From Neocallimastix lanati (nom. inval.) (taxonomy: Eukaryota > Neocallimastigomycota > Neocallimastigomycetes > Neocallimastigales > Neocallimastigaceae): DNA of 64,000 nt. The notes beneath the pieces were generated by a model that had not been told where the DNA came from, did not search any database, and saw only the letters and a program-made list of their open reading frames with translations. The stretch lies in the NCBI GenBank assembly GCA_016946835.1, contig JACVTC010000045.1, forward strand, positions 714,501-778,500, in the 5' to 3' direction. A program made the translations under genes and the position numbers. Below, in pieces: positions 51,129 to 60,937 of the stretch (its first letter is position 1; each line of letters opens with the position of its first letter).

Positions 51129-51582
51129 ATAAATCTTGTTAGTTATTCTTTAAGTTCAAGTTCTAAAGATATTAATTATTTATACTTACCTGTTATGGAA
51201 AACTTCCATGAATGGCTAAAAACTTTCTTAGATAAAACTATTCGTGATGCCGAAGATCCTGTTTACAATTATAATAATGTTCGTACTGAAATGGATATTA
51301 CTACTCAAATGATTGCTCAAACAAAATAAAGATTAAGTACCGAAATTAATGGCATTCAAGAATGTAGACGTGCTATCTCAATATTAAGGGAACATGAACA
51401 ATTATAAAATAAAGAAGGATAAATATGAATTATTATGTGAAGAAGTCATTAAAAATATTGAATTATTAGAAGCTAAGGGTAAGGCTGATATACCAAATTA
51501 CCTTCAATTTATGTATGATTCTATGAATATTTTCTATCATCAAACAATAAATTATTTCCCAGAAAGTGATTCATATAAATAA
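50165..51582 (+). pseudogene. Decayed captured coding sequence inside element 2
   Basis: Several frames read as ordinary soluble protein but are repeatedly broken. At 50373, MKLTHLSDESSQWCFN... stops at TAA. At 50861, after a TTTATTTTCAG that resembles an intron acceptor, ACFNQVFKEQVNAQFGFF stops and continues in other frames. At 51195, MENFHEWLKTFLDK... stops at TAA 51327 and resumes in frame as RLSTEINGIQECRRA. At 51394 another frame gives KYELLCEEVIKNIELLEAKG... to a stop at 51582. An A32 run interrupts it at 51094-51125. The sequence is GC-richer than the rest of the element. I do not recognise the family; heptad-like stretches suggest a helical protein. It may be a captured host gene fragment. 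Confidence 0.55.
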
Positions 51583-51870
51583 AAAATAATAATAATAATA
51601 AAATAAGATAAAAAGACATAATAATAATTTAAGTAAAGAAAGATTAATAAATAATTTTAATAATAAAAAAATAACTCCAATCCAATTTGAAAGTAAGGGG
51701 AAACGTTAGAATTTAAAGTATATAAAAAAATTTCTTAAGTTTACAAATAAAAATAAAAATAATTCTTTTCATATACTTAATAATATGTTAGTTGTATTAT
51801 TATTAAAAATATTATTTTATATAGTAATACATTTGCAATATTTCTCTTCAACTCTAACTTTCACAAAAAG

Positions 51871-51887
51871 TTAGATTTGAGGGGGAA
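51871..51887 (+). other. Element 2 polypurine tract
   Basis: TTAGATTTGAGGGGGAA immediately before the 3' LTR; nearly identical to the tract of element 1. Confidence 0.9.
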
Positions 51888-52094
51888 TGTTAGAAACAAA
51901 AATAATAAGATTTATAGTTATATTATTTAAAGGAGTAATGTTATATAAATTAATATATTAGTGTAAGATATGTAACCAATAGTAACAAAAAGCCACATAT
52001 TATTTTTACTATAAATACTATAAAGAAGTATAAAATTATGTATGGATACTATTCTTTATTCTTATATAATAAAAAGAGATTTATACTTTTCACA
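51888..52094 (+). repeat. Element 2 3' LTR
   Basis: Same length as the 5' LTR, differing at AAAG(A/G)AG and at GT(G/A)ACC. It ends TTTTCACA before the AATAT duplication. Confidence 0.95.
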
Positions 52095-52099
52095 AATAT

Positions 52100-52751
52100 C
52101 AATATCAATATTATATTATTATAAATTTTATTAATATCAATATACTTTTCAAAATTAATTATGTTATTAAAAATATTAAATTCAATAAAAGATTTTTATT
52201 ATTTTATTAAAATTATAATTGTTATTATTATAATTTAATAATAATTGATTCATATTGATCAAACATTATAAATATTACTATGCAAATAATTAATTATTTT
52301 AATAGGATCAATTATTCAACTCTTATTGTTTTAATTTTTAATTCTTATATCATTTAAATTAATATATATATATCGTTTATGAAAATATGAATTATAAATA
52401 ATTAAAATTATTTATTTTTCATTTAAATTTTTTTATTTACTATAATAAAATATAATAATTAAATAACAAACTTTATTATAACTAAAATTTTTTTTTTTTA
52501 GAAAAATAAATGAAAAAAAATTAAAATATATAATTCCTATATATATAAAATAATAATTATATTTTTTTTTTATTTTATTTTATTTTATTTTATATTTATT
52601 TCACCTATATACTTTATTATTTAATATTTTTATATATGTTAAACTTATATATATTTATATGGTTTATATATTATTTTAATATTTAAAAAAAAAATATTTA
52701 GTTTAATAATAAATTTAAAATTAATCTATAAAAAATCTATTTTTTATTTAT
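52100..52751. other. AT-rich intergenic DNA, no gene seen
   Basis: AT-rich sequence between element 2 and the 3' end of the Cys-rich secreted gene on the minus strand. No further feature is supported. Confidence 0.6.
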
Positions 52752-53201
52752 TTAACCACGCCAACACCAACAATATTCAGTAAGACAGTATTTAACAACT
52801 ATATCATAAACACGAGCATCATGATTAACATAACCTCTCCATGAAAATCCACCTCTTGTGTTATTTGGTGTGTAATAACATCTATTTATGGTACTTATAT
52901 GTCTAGTAATGCATTTACATTTATCTGGATTTTTATATTGTGTATCTTTAAGATATGCTCCAACAGGGATTTCTCTATAATTAGCTACTGAATTACGGAG
53001 GAAAGAGTCATAAAATCCACGATTACTATTTTTTATAATACAATAACCTTTACATATATATGTAATTTTGCAATCTCTAGAATTAAGGAAATATAGATGA
53101 GATATATCTGAATATATAGCTGGTCCAACCAATTTTATACCACAAACATAAGTAATGCATACAGTAGCAATTAAAAAAATAGTTAATAATTTTTTAAACA
53201 T
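52752..53201 (-). CDS. Small secreted Cys-rich protein, unknown function
   Basis: A 149-aa intronless protein with a clear signal peptide (MFKKLLTIFLIATVCITYVCG, hydrophobic core about residues 5-20). The mature part has nine cysteines at about 44, 50, 54, 95, 97, 108, 139, 144 and 146, a composition typical of disulfide-stabilised secreted proteins. It ends in the aromatic, Cys-rich EYCWCWRG. I do not recognise a family and assign no function; it has no fungal dockerin motif that I can see. Its start lies only 240 bases from the target duplication of element 3, which is inserted upstream in the opposite orientation, so its promoter may have been shortened or replaced. The coding sequence is intact and GC-richer than the surrounding DNA, which supports a real gene. 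Confidence 0.7.
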   Translation of the reverse strand: MFKKLLTIFLIATVCITYVCGIKLVGPAIYSDISHLYFLNSRDCKITYICKGYCIIKNSNRGFYDSFLRNSVANYREIPVGAYLKDTQYKNPDKCKCITRHISTINRCYYTPNNTRGGFSWRGYVNHDARVYDIVVKYCLTEYCWCWRG

Positions 53202-53445
53202 TTTAATTTATAAAATTAATACTTTAATATAATATTATAAAAAATACTAATTATAAATCTATTTATATATTAATTTTTTTATTAAATTATTCAATTATAT
53301 AATTACGTATGTAATTCTGTTGATAATATAAACAAGGTATTAATGTATTAATAATAATTAATAATATTTAAAATAAAATAAAAAAATATAATAATTATTT
53401 TATATATGTGGTAATTATGTATATATATATATTTTATTTAATTTT

Positions 53446-53685
53446 TGTTAAAATATTAAAAAAATAAATACTTAATAATGACCTTAATATAATTTACCCA
53501 ATCAGAATATTATTATATTTAAATAAAATTATAAAAGAAATAAAATGTAACCTTGTTAAAAATACATACACTTTTGTAATCATAAAAAAATAAAGATAAA
53601 TAAAATTAAATATTAAGTATTATATATAAAATGCTATTCTAAAAATATATCTAATTTTCTCAATATTTGTTTTTGGTGTTTAATA
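53446..53685 (+). repeat. Element 3 5' LTR
   Basis: Starts TGTTAAAATATT and ends GGTGTTTAATA. The end is set by the ATTTT duplication and the following primer site. The terminus is TA, not the usual CA. Confidence 0.9.
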
Positions 53686-53699
53686 GATTAATAGTCTCA
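53686..53699 (+). other. Element 3 primer binding site
   Basis: GATTAATAGTCTCA, one mismatch from the tRNA-Lys(CUU) anticodon-arm complement seen in elements 1, 2 and 5. A CTCAG...CTGAG hairpin follows at once. Confidence 0.7.
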
Positions 53700-54030
53700 G
53701 ACTACAACTGAGCTTAACCATAAGTTATGTTATAATTAATTAATTAATATATAAATATATTCATCTTATAAATAAATTGAACAAACGCTTTCTTATTTTT
53801 AATATTAAAAATCATTTTTATATTTATCAATAATAACATCTAATTTTGAATTATCAAAGAAATAATTTAATTAATTATGAATCTATATAATTAATTTTGC
53901 TATTTTCATAATAATTGAATCAAAATATATTATCAAAAATATTTTAAAAAATAAATTAATGAAGGATTAATACAATTTAATAATATCATTATTCATTCAT
54001 TGTATATATAAATATACATATATATATTAT

Positions 54031-54232
54031 AGTCAATTAAATTATAATTCGAACTGAAAAAATAATATAGTCAGTCAATTATAATTTGAACTGAAAATTA
54101 GTATAATCAATATAATTTTATATTGAAATAAAATAAAAAATAATAATAAAAATAAAATAATAAAATAGTCAGTCAATTATAATTTGAATTGAAAATCATA
54201 TGGTCAGTCAAATAATTAATTTGAACTGAAAA
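54031..54232 (+). repeat. Element 3 hairpin-repeat array
   Basis: Units with CAGTCAATTATAATTTGAA followed by CTG start at about 54031 (degenerate), 54069, 54167 and 54202, and fold as TCAA/TTGA with an outer CAG/CTG. A variant at 54107-54126, TCAATATAATTTTATATTGA, has an 8-bp stem. Spacing is about 35-60 bases. Confidence 0.75.
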
Positions 54233-54743
54233 TATTATTGTCAATTATTAACAATAAAAATAAAAAAATATATATATTTTAAATTCCAATATTAATAAAT
54301 GTAAATCAAGTATAAATACGTTTTTCAAACATAAAAAACTAATAATATAAATGTTTAATTAAATTAATTTCAAATGGCATAATGAAAAATATTACATTAA
54401 AAATAAGATAATAATAGAAACCAATCATAATTCTGAAATATGTTATTTTATAACCCTTTTTTTATTAAGTAATAAATATAACTTAACCAATTATCAAAAT
54501 ATATATTATTAAAGTTTATTATAAATCATCATCATATAAATATTATATAATATATATTTCAATTTACATTTATTTAATGAAAATAGAATAAGATTTTAAT
54601 CAATATATTGAATATGTATAAATAAACAATCCAGATATACAACATATCCCTCATCAATTATTCTTTAAAAAATATTCGCATAATATAAAATATTAATAAA
54701 TTATTAAAAAAAAAAATAATAAATTAATTTGAAACTCTCCACA

Positions 54744-55850
54744 ATGGCTAACACAAGAAGAAACAATAGAAATGAAGTAATTACCATTGAAGAACCCATT
54801 GATATCAGGCCAACAATTAAATTTAACTACTCTGAAAATTTTAACAGAGTAGTTGAATTAAATACTGAAAACTATAATAGATGAAGAACCAAAATCCTTC
54901 ATCTATTATCAATTAACAACCTAGTTGGCTATATCACCAAAGAAAAGGTTAAGAAGTTAAGGAAAAGAGATATACAAGATGACCTATCTGAGTATATCGA
55001 AGATGAATTTGATGACACATTGGTGTATGACAAAAACACCAATGTAGTTGATATCAATAACGATATCACAACAAAATGGATCGTCCTAAACAGTATTGGA
55101 GAAAAAACCCAAGACATTGTGCAAGGATCAAATAAAACCGCCTTTGAATTGTGGAAGATTCTAAAAAGATCTTTTACCAAAAACATTAACACGCGTAAAT
55201 TAGAACTTAAAACCAAACTCGATAATTTGAAGTATAACCCAGAAGTGGACATTAATATATTTATTGCTGAACTACAGAACTCACTTGATGAACTCGAGAA
55301 AATAGATAATGACATTGAATCAAGTGTTAAAGTGGGCATCCTTAACAGAAGTCTCCCAGAAGAACTCCGTTGGATTAATGTGTTCCAATTTAAAAATGAT
55401 TGGAATAAATGCAGTGAATATGTTAAGGATGTATTACCTGAAATAATCTCTTCAAACCTAAAAGAATCCTTAACAAATAATCAAAATAATAAAAATATAT
55501 TTTCAATAGAAAATAATACTAACATTAATACAAATAATAAAAAGCTTACTAAAATAAAAACATTAAAAAAATTACCCAAACCAAATAATTATGATGATAT
55601 CTTTAATTTAAATGATAAAAATGAATGGTTAAAATCAGTCGATAATGAACTCGACAATATGAGAAATCTAAAAGTATATGAAAAAATTGATAAAATACCT
55701 AAGAACGCAAACTTAATATCATCAAGATGGATTTTCAAATTCAAACGAAACTCAAATGGAGAAATAATCAAAAGAAAATCAAGATTAGTAGCAAAGAGAT
55801 TTACTCAAGAATACGGCATAGATTATAAAGAAGCCTTTGACCTACCTTAA
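54744..55850 (+). pseudogene. Element 3 gag joined to reverse transcriptase N-terminus
   Basis: One frame from ATG 54744, interrupted by TGA at 54882 where element 1 gag has Trp (ENYNR-stop versus ENYPSW). Gag motifs (TAFELWKILKRSF, LPEELRWINVFQ) run to about 55500. Then an Asn-rich joint leads straight into the reverse-transcriptase start (NYDDIFNLNDKNEWLKSVDN, RWIFKFKRNSNG, RLVAKRFTQEYGIDY). Everything between gag and reverse transcriptase is missing, yet the frame is continuous. Confidence 0.9.
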
Positions 55851-57099
55851 AACAGGATTCAATAAGAATCTTTACAGCAATTGCCACTTAGAACAATTTT
55901 GAAATAAACCAAATAGATATAACTGCCGCCTAATTAAATGCTGAATTAAATGAAGATTTGTATATGAAACCACCCAAAGGACATGAAGATTACAATAAGA
56001 AATTTTGGAAATTGAAGAAGGCAATATATGGACTGAAACAAAGTGGTGCTAAGTGGAATAATAAATTAAACGGCTATCTAATAAAAATTAAATATAAAAG
56101 ACTTATAAGTGAACCTTGTCTGTACGTTAAATTTAACAAAAGATAACTTTTAAGTATGTTAGCTATATATGTGGATGATATTTTAATATCAGGATCAAAG
56201 AAAACAATAGAAAGTATAAAAATATTAATTGAGAAAAAGTTCAAAATGAAAGATATAGGTAATGTTGTTTATATTATTGGAATAAAATTTATAAAACATA
56301 AAAATGGTTACTTTTTACATCAACACAGATATATAGATGAATTACTTTCTAAGTTTAATATGAAAAATTGTACACCTCTTAGAATTATGACTCCAATTGA
56401 AAATGAAGATCTTAGGAAGGTAAAAGTAGATGAAACAAAATATAGAAGCATAATAGGAAATTTATTATATCTCAGTATATGTACATTATCTTCTCAGTAT
56501 CAAAAGCAGCTAGAAGGGCAAAGGAACCAAATATGGAAGACTGGAATAACGTAATGAGAATATTAAGATATTTAAAAGGAACTAAAAAATATGGAATAAA
56601 TTTCACAAATAATCCGAATGTTAAAGCATATGTCGATTCGGATTACGGAGGTGACTTGGAAACTAGACGTTCAACAACAGGATTCTTAATAACTTTTGGT
56701 GGTGCACCAACAAGCTGGTGTTCAAAGTTACAAAAATCCATATAGACTTCAACAGCCGAGTCCGAATATTACAGTCTTAGTGAATGCGGTAAACAATGTA
56801 TATGGTACTTAAATTTATTCGAAGAATTGAACTTAAATATTAAAAATATTGAAGTAAATGTTGACAATAAAGCAGCTATTTATAATGCTAAAAATCAAAC
56901 TATCAACCCAAAAACTAAACATGTAGACATTAGGGTTCATTACATAAGAGAAATAGTCAAAGAAAATAAAATCTATCTTAAATATATAAAATCTGAAAAC
57001 AATCTCGCTGATAGGTTTACGAAGTATTTAAATGGGACATTAATGGATAAATTTAGAAATTCCTTATTAACAAAAATTGATGATTTATATTTTATTTGA
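55851..57099 (+). pseudogene. Element 3 reverse transcriptase C-terminus and RNase H
   Basis: Broken pieces in order: DITAA-stop-LNAELNEDLYM, AIYGLKQSGAKWNNKL, AIYVDDILISG (catalytic YVDD near 56170), IGNLLYLSICT, then RNase H AYVDSDYGGDLETRRSTTGF and STAESEYYSL, ending FTKYLNGTLMDKFRNSL at about 57070. Stops lie near 55930, 56145 and 56742 and a frameshift near 56487. Confidence 0.9.
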
Positions 57100-57141
57100 A
57101 ATAATATAAATAAAATATATGACATTTTAGGAAAGTCATAT

Positions 57142-57152
57142 TTTAGGAGGAA
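57142..57152 (+). other. Element 3 polypurine tract
   Basis: TTTTAGGAGGAA (about 57141-57152) directly before the 3' LTR start TGTTAG; shorter and less G-rich than that of elements 1 and 2. Confidence 0.75.
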
Positions 57153-57391
57153 TGTTAGAATATAAAAAAAATAAATACTTAATAATGACCTTAATATAAT
57201 TTACCCAATTAGAATATTATTATATTTAAATAAAATTATAAAAGAAATAAAATGTAACCTTGTTAAAAATACATACACTTTTGTAATTATAAAAAATAAA
57301 GATAAATAAAATTAAATATTAAGTATTATATATAAAATGCTATTCTAAAAATATATCTAATTTTCTCAATATTTATTTTTGGTGTTTAATA
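57153..57391 (+). repeat. Element 3 3' LTR
   Basis: Starts TGTTAGAATATAAAA and ends GGTGTTTAATA, followed by the ATTTT duplication; differs from the 5' LTR by a few substitutions and indels. Confidence 0.92.
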
Positions 57392-57449
57392 ATTTTATAA
57401 AAAATATTTTTTTAGTCATAATAAACGTTTGTCTTAATTATTTTTATTA

Positions 57450-57685
57450 TATTAGAATATATGAAATAGGAGAAAATAGGAGTTAAATACAATTCAAATG
57501 TATTGAAACATATTGTGATAAATTTAATATATAAGCCACAATGTAAAAGTATAAAAGCATGTAATTTGTAATAGAATTAAACATTAGTTATTAGTTACTC
57601 TAGTAACTCACAAAGTAACTCTTTATCATAAAATATATTAATAAAGTTGACATAATTATAAACCATAAATTCATAACTCTTAAAA
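57450..57685 (+). repeat. Element 4 5' LTR
   Basis: Contains ATATAAGCCACAATGTAAAA and a TATA-like GTATAAAAG; ends ATAACTCTTAAAA before the primer site. Confidence 0.88.
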
Positions 57686-57699
57686 AATTAAGAGTCTCA
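57686..57699 (+). other. Element 4 primer binding site
   Basis: AATTAAGAGTCTCA, matching the tRNA-Lys(CUU) anticodon-arm complement except at the first base. A GAGTC/GACTC hairpin with loop TCATG overlaps it. Confidence 0.7.
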
Positions 57700-58598
57700 T
57701 GGACTCTACTCGTGAAAATCAAATAATGTTATTTACTATTTTGAAAATTGAGCTACCTAGCAGAATTTAAAACATTGCCGGACAATACATAATAATAAAG
57801 GAGAAATCTACTGAAATCCTAATCCTCGCTGAATAAAATTTTGAAATCTAGATATTGAAATTTCAATATTGAAATGTTAAATAAAACATAAATGAGAAAT
57901 TAAATATTCTAATTCTTTAAGAAATAACTAAATAACCAATATATAAAATGTGAAAACCAACATTACGAATTAAAACTCAGACAATATCATAAATTATAAT
58001 TTCTAAAAATAAAAATGTATTTAAATTTAAATTTAATTTTAAATTTTGAATTTAAATTTTAAAATTTTAAATTTAGAAAATGTAAACAAACATTTTTTTA
58101 GTATTTATACAACCATAACTAAATTAATATTGAAATATAATTTATATTCAAATAACTAATTTAAAATTCAATAAATAAATCCTCTATATCACAATATTAT
58201 AATTCGGATTATGAAATAGAAATAAGGTGCAATTAACAGTAATAATATGAAAATAAACAAACAGTTAAAATAAACAAAATATTTTATTTTTAAGCATAAT
58301 AGTTTAGATTCTGAAAATAACTACAATATTATAATTTTAAGAGAGCAAAATAATCTAAATGTTAAAATTTATCAATTGAACAAAATAAATAATAGTAAGT
58401 ATATTCAAATGACAAATTTGAACCTTAATAATCTTAATTTATAAAATTTTACTTATTGAAAATAATATAAATTATCAGACAATTTTCCTAAAATTTAGAA
58501 ATCAGTATTAATCCAAACATTGACAGGATTTTAAAAAAAAAAATTAGTTTATATTTAATAATTTTTATAATACATAAAATTCAAATTGAGTAAAAGCA

Positions 58599-58895
58599 AT
58601 GGGAGATTTAATTGATAGCATTGTTGATGAGGTAAAGAAATTCTTTGATATTGAATTAAAAGAATCTGATGTAAAGGAAATCAAGAATTGCACTTCTTAT
58701 AAAGAGGCAGGGAAGAATGCTGAATATTATCGTGCTCTGGCAGATGAAGAAGCAGACGATGCAAATGAATTTGGCTTGCCTACACCTGCTGATAATCTTA
58801 ATTCAGCTTATCACTATAAGCTTTCAGCTGCTTGGGGTGAAAGAGAAAAAGAACTTATGGCATATATCAATGACAGGATTGGAGGAAGAGCATAA
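58599..58895 (+). CDS. Acidic 98-aa ORF carried by element 4, unknown
   Basis: Starts MGDLIDSIVDEVKKFFDIEL and ends AYINDRIGGRA. It is acidic and probably helical, with no signal peptide, membrane segment or cysteine cluster (one Cys). Its G+C is far above that of its surroundings: by hand, 24 and 25 of 60 bases in two of its lines versus about 8 of 60 just upstream. It is intact while the rest of the element interior is non-coding. I recognise no family. It could be a captured gene, possibly of bacterial origin given composition, or a small gag-like protein of the element. Neither is shown by sequence alone. The ATG at 58599 follows GTAAAAGCA and is the only in-frame start nearby. Confidence 0.55.
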   Translation: MGDLIDSIVDEVKKFFDIELKESDVKEIKNCTSYKEAGKNAEYYRALADEEADDANEFGLPTPADNLNSAYHYKLSAAWGEREKELMAYINDRIGGRA

Positions 58896-59547
58896 TAATT
58901 ATATTTTGAAACAAGATAAGAATTACTCATAATGTCCTTACTTTTTTAATATCCATAAAATTACCACACATTTAATCAAATATACACGAAAATTACAAAA
59001 ATATATATACTAATGTAGAAAGAAGAAAATAATAAAATATGTAATTTATCACATATTATGTTTTAATACAACATTATTCATTCTAATATATGATAAAACG
59101 ATAAAATCAATTAGTGATTTATATAGATTTTTAAATGAACATTAAAATAAATTATCCTTCCATAATGTTTAATAGATTAAGAAAATTAACAAAAATATGA
59201 TTCTAATTCATTAAAGAAAAAACACATTTAAGCTTTAATAAACTATTCTTTACGCAAAGAATCTAAACTAAAAGACTATTCTACCATATAAATATATCTA
59301 ATACAATTTAACAATATATGTTATTTATAACTTAAGCAATCACATATTAAGCAATGGTTTCTACTTGACCTCAAAACATATCATTTAAAGTATAGTTATT
59401 TTAACACGTATTTATACATATCAAACGCATATATATATAAATTAACAACAATAATGGAGGAGACTATATGTCAGAGATCCCATTTAATATATTTTACAAT
59501 AATATAATATCCCAAATATTTAAGGGAAATATAATAGAAGGTAATTC

Positions 59548-59610
59548 CTAGCGTGAAATGGGTGCATTCTAACAGTAATAGTATTATTAAATCTAGCGTG
59601 AAATGGGTTT
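59548..59610 (+). repeat. Short direct repeat in element 4
   Basis: CTAGCGTGAAATGGGT occurs at 59549-59564 and again near 59594-59609, about 45 bases apart. These are unusually G-rich words for this region. Confidence 0.7.
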
Positions 59611-60606
59611 AGATAATAATTAATTTATTACTAATTTAATTAAAACCTTCATAATGAAACGTATAATATAATAAATATAACCATGAGTTATATTCAAACA
59701 GATGAGATTTATCCATCTACAAGCTATACTTATTGATTGCAAAGTATTCATGAAGTTATAATTATTAAACTTATACCTTTAATATTTTAATGATGAGAAA
59801 ATCCAAATATATAAAATTCATTTAAAAATTCGGACTTTAGGGGGAACAGTGAACGTAAAATATTAATGAAAGATAAAATGAAAGCTAACTGATTTGAATA
59901 AAAATTAACTCAATAAAAGAAATTAAACAAAAATTAGCCTACAAAGAGAAATAAACTAAAACTATGAACCTTAGCAAAATATTACATAATTTACATTATA
60001 CACTAAAGGTCTAAATGGCTAGAATAATATAATTTACTATAAATGTAATCAATTTTAATACCCAAGATTAAAATTTATCAAGTACACCAATATAAAATTA
60101 ACAAATATAATTAACAATTTATTTTAATAATTATCGCTAAAACTACAAAGCGAATATATATAAAAGTTAACGCTAATCTAAAAAGCGATTATAATAAAAG
60201 TGATGTAAAAACCCAATATATGAGGTATTTACACAAATATAGATGGTATAATATCACCCTTCAAGAGAAAGGCTTCCATCATACAAAATGGTATTTATAA
60301 ACCATACAATAATATAAGAGATGTCATAGATACATCCAATATCAATGGTGTAATAATAATATTAAATACTTAGTTTAGGGGGAATTTATTAGATTACATA
60401 TTTATTTAGAGTTATTTTAACAAAATTCATATTAAGTTAGAAATTAATATAAAGTGAAAATATTTTTTTCATATAAAATTAAATGTTAGTTTAGAATAGA
60501 AATAATTAGTCGTTAATTAAAATCAAGTTAGTATCATAGAATAGGATAATTATAAATACACATATTTACCAGTAAACCAAATTTTTTTATATCAAGAAAA
60601 TTAGGT

Positions 60607-60616
60607 TTAAGGGGAA
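60607..60616 (+). other. Element 4 polypurine tract
   Basis: TTTAAGGGGAA directly before the 3' LTR start TGTTAGAATATG. Similar words, TTTAGGGGGAA, also occur at about 59836 and 60376 without an LTR behind them. Confidence 0.85.
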
Positions 60617-60859
60617 TGTTAGAATATGTGAATATGTGAAATAGGAGAAAATAGGAGTTAAATATAATTCAAATGTATTGTAACATATTGTGATAAATTT
60701 AATATATAAGCCACAATGTAAAAGTATAAAAGCATGTAATTTGTAATAGAATTAAACATTAGTTATTAGTTACTCAGTAACTCACAAAGTAACTCTTTAT
60801 CATAAAATATATTAATAAAGTTGACATAATTATAAACCATAAATTCATAACTCTTAAAA
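60617..60859 (+). repeat. Element 4 3' LTR
   Basis: TGTTAGAATATGTGAATATG...ATAACTCTTAAAA, followed by the TATTA duplication. Confidence 0.92.
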
Positions 60860-60937
60860 TATTATTATTTAAAAATTTATTTATTTATTTATAATTTATT
60901 TATTCATTTATTTATTTATTACATTATAATACGCCAT

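Larger units (their letters stand above)
48350..52094 (+). mobile_element. Element 2: non-autonomous LTR retroelement with captured sequence
   Basis: Two 207-bp LTRs (48350-48556 and 51888-52094) differ at only about two positions and are flanked by AATAT (48345-48349 and 52095-52099). A tRNA-Lys anticodon-arm primer site follows the 5' LTR and a polypurine tract TTTGAGGGGGAA precedes the 3' LTR. The 3.3-kb interior shows no gag, protease, integrase or reverse transcriptase. Instead it carries hairpin repeats and broken, protein-like sequence at about 50165-51582. Inference: a LARD-like element moved in trans by a copia partner such as the element 1 family, which has the same primer site and tract. 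Confidence 0.9.
53446..57391 (+). mobile_element. Element 3: internally deleted Ty1/copia retrotransposon
   Basis: The LTRs at 53446-53685 and 57153-57391 are near-identical and flanked by ATTTT (53441-53445 and 57392-57396). Gag is followed directly by reverse transcriptase and RNase H; the zinc knuckle, protease and integrase are absent. Gag and reverse transcriptase are related to those of element 1, but LTR sequence and strand differ. Stops and frameshifts are present, so it is not autonomous. Confidence 0.93.
57450..60859 (+). mobile_element. Element 4: non-autonomous LTR retroelement with an ORF cargo
   Basis: The LTRs at 57450-57685 and 60617-60859 are highly similar and flanked by TATTA (57445-57449 and 60860-60864). 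The 5' LTR begins TATTAG instead of TGTTAG and lacks a short repeat near its start. A primer-site-like AATTAAGAGTCTCA follows the 5' LTR and a polypurine tract AAGGGGAA precedes the 3' LTR. No retroviral-type protein domain is recognisable inside. The only intact frame is a 98-codon ORF. It lies about 50 bases from element 3, forming a tight cluster. Confidence 0.88.

Noticed and set aside
50373-51582. Alternative genetic code with TAA as Gln (ciliate-like)
   Set aside because: Intact genes in the window end at TAA/TGA and use CAA for Gln; the extra stops occur with frameshifts in mobile-element DNA.
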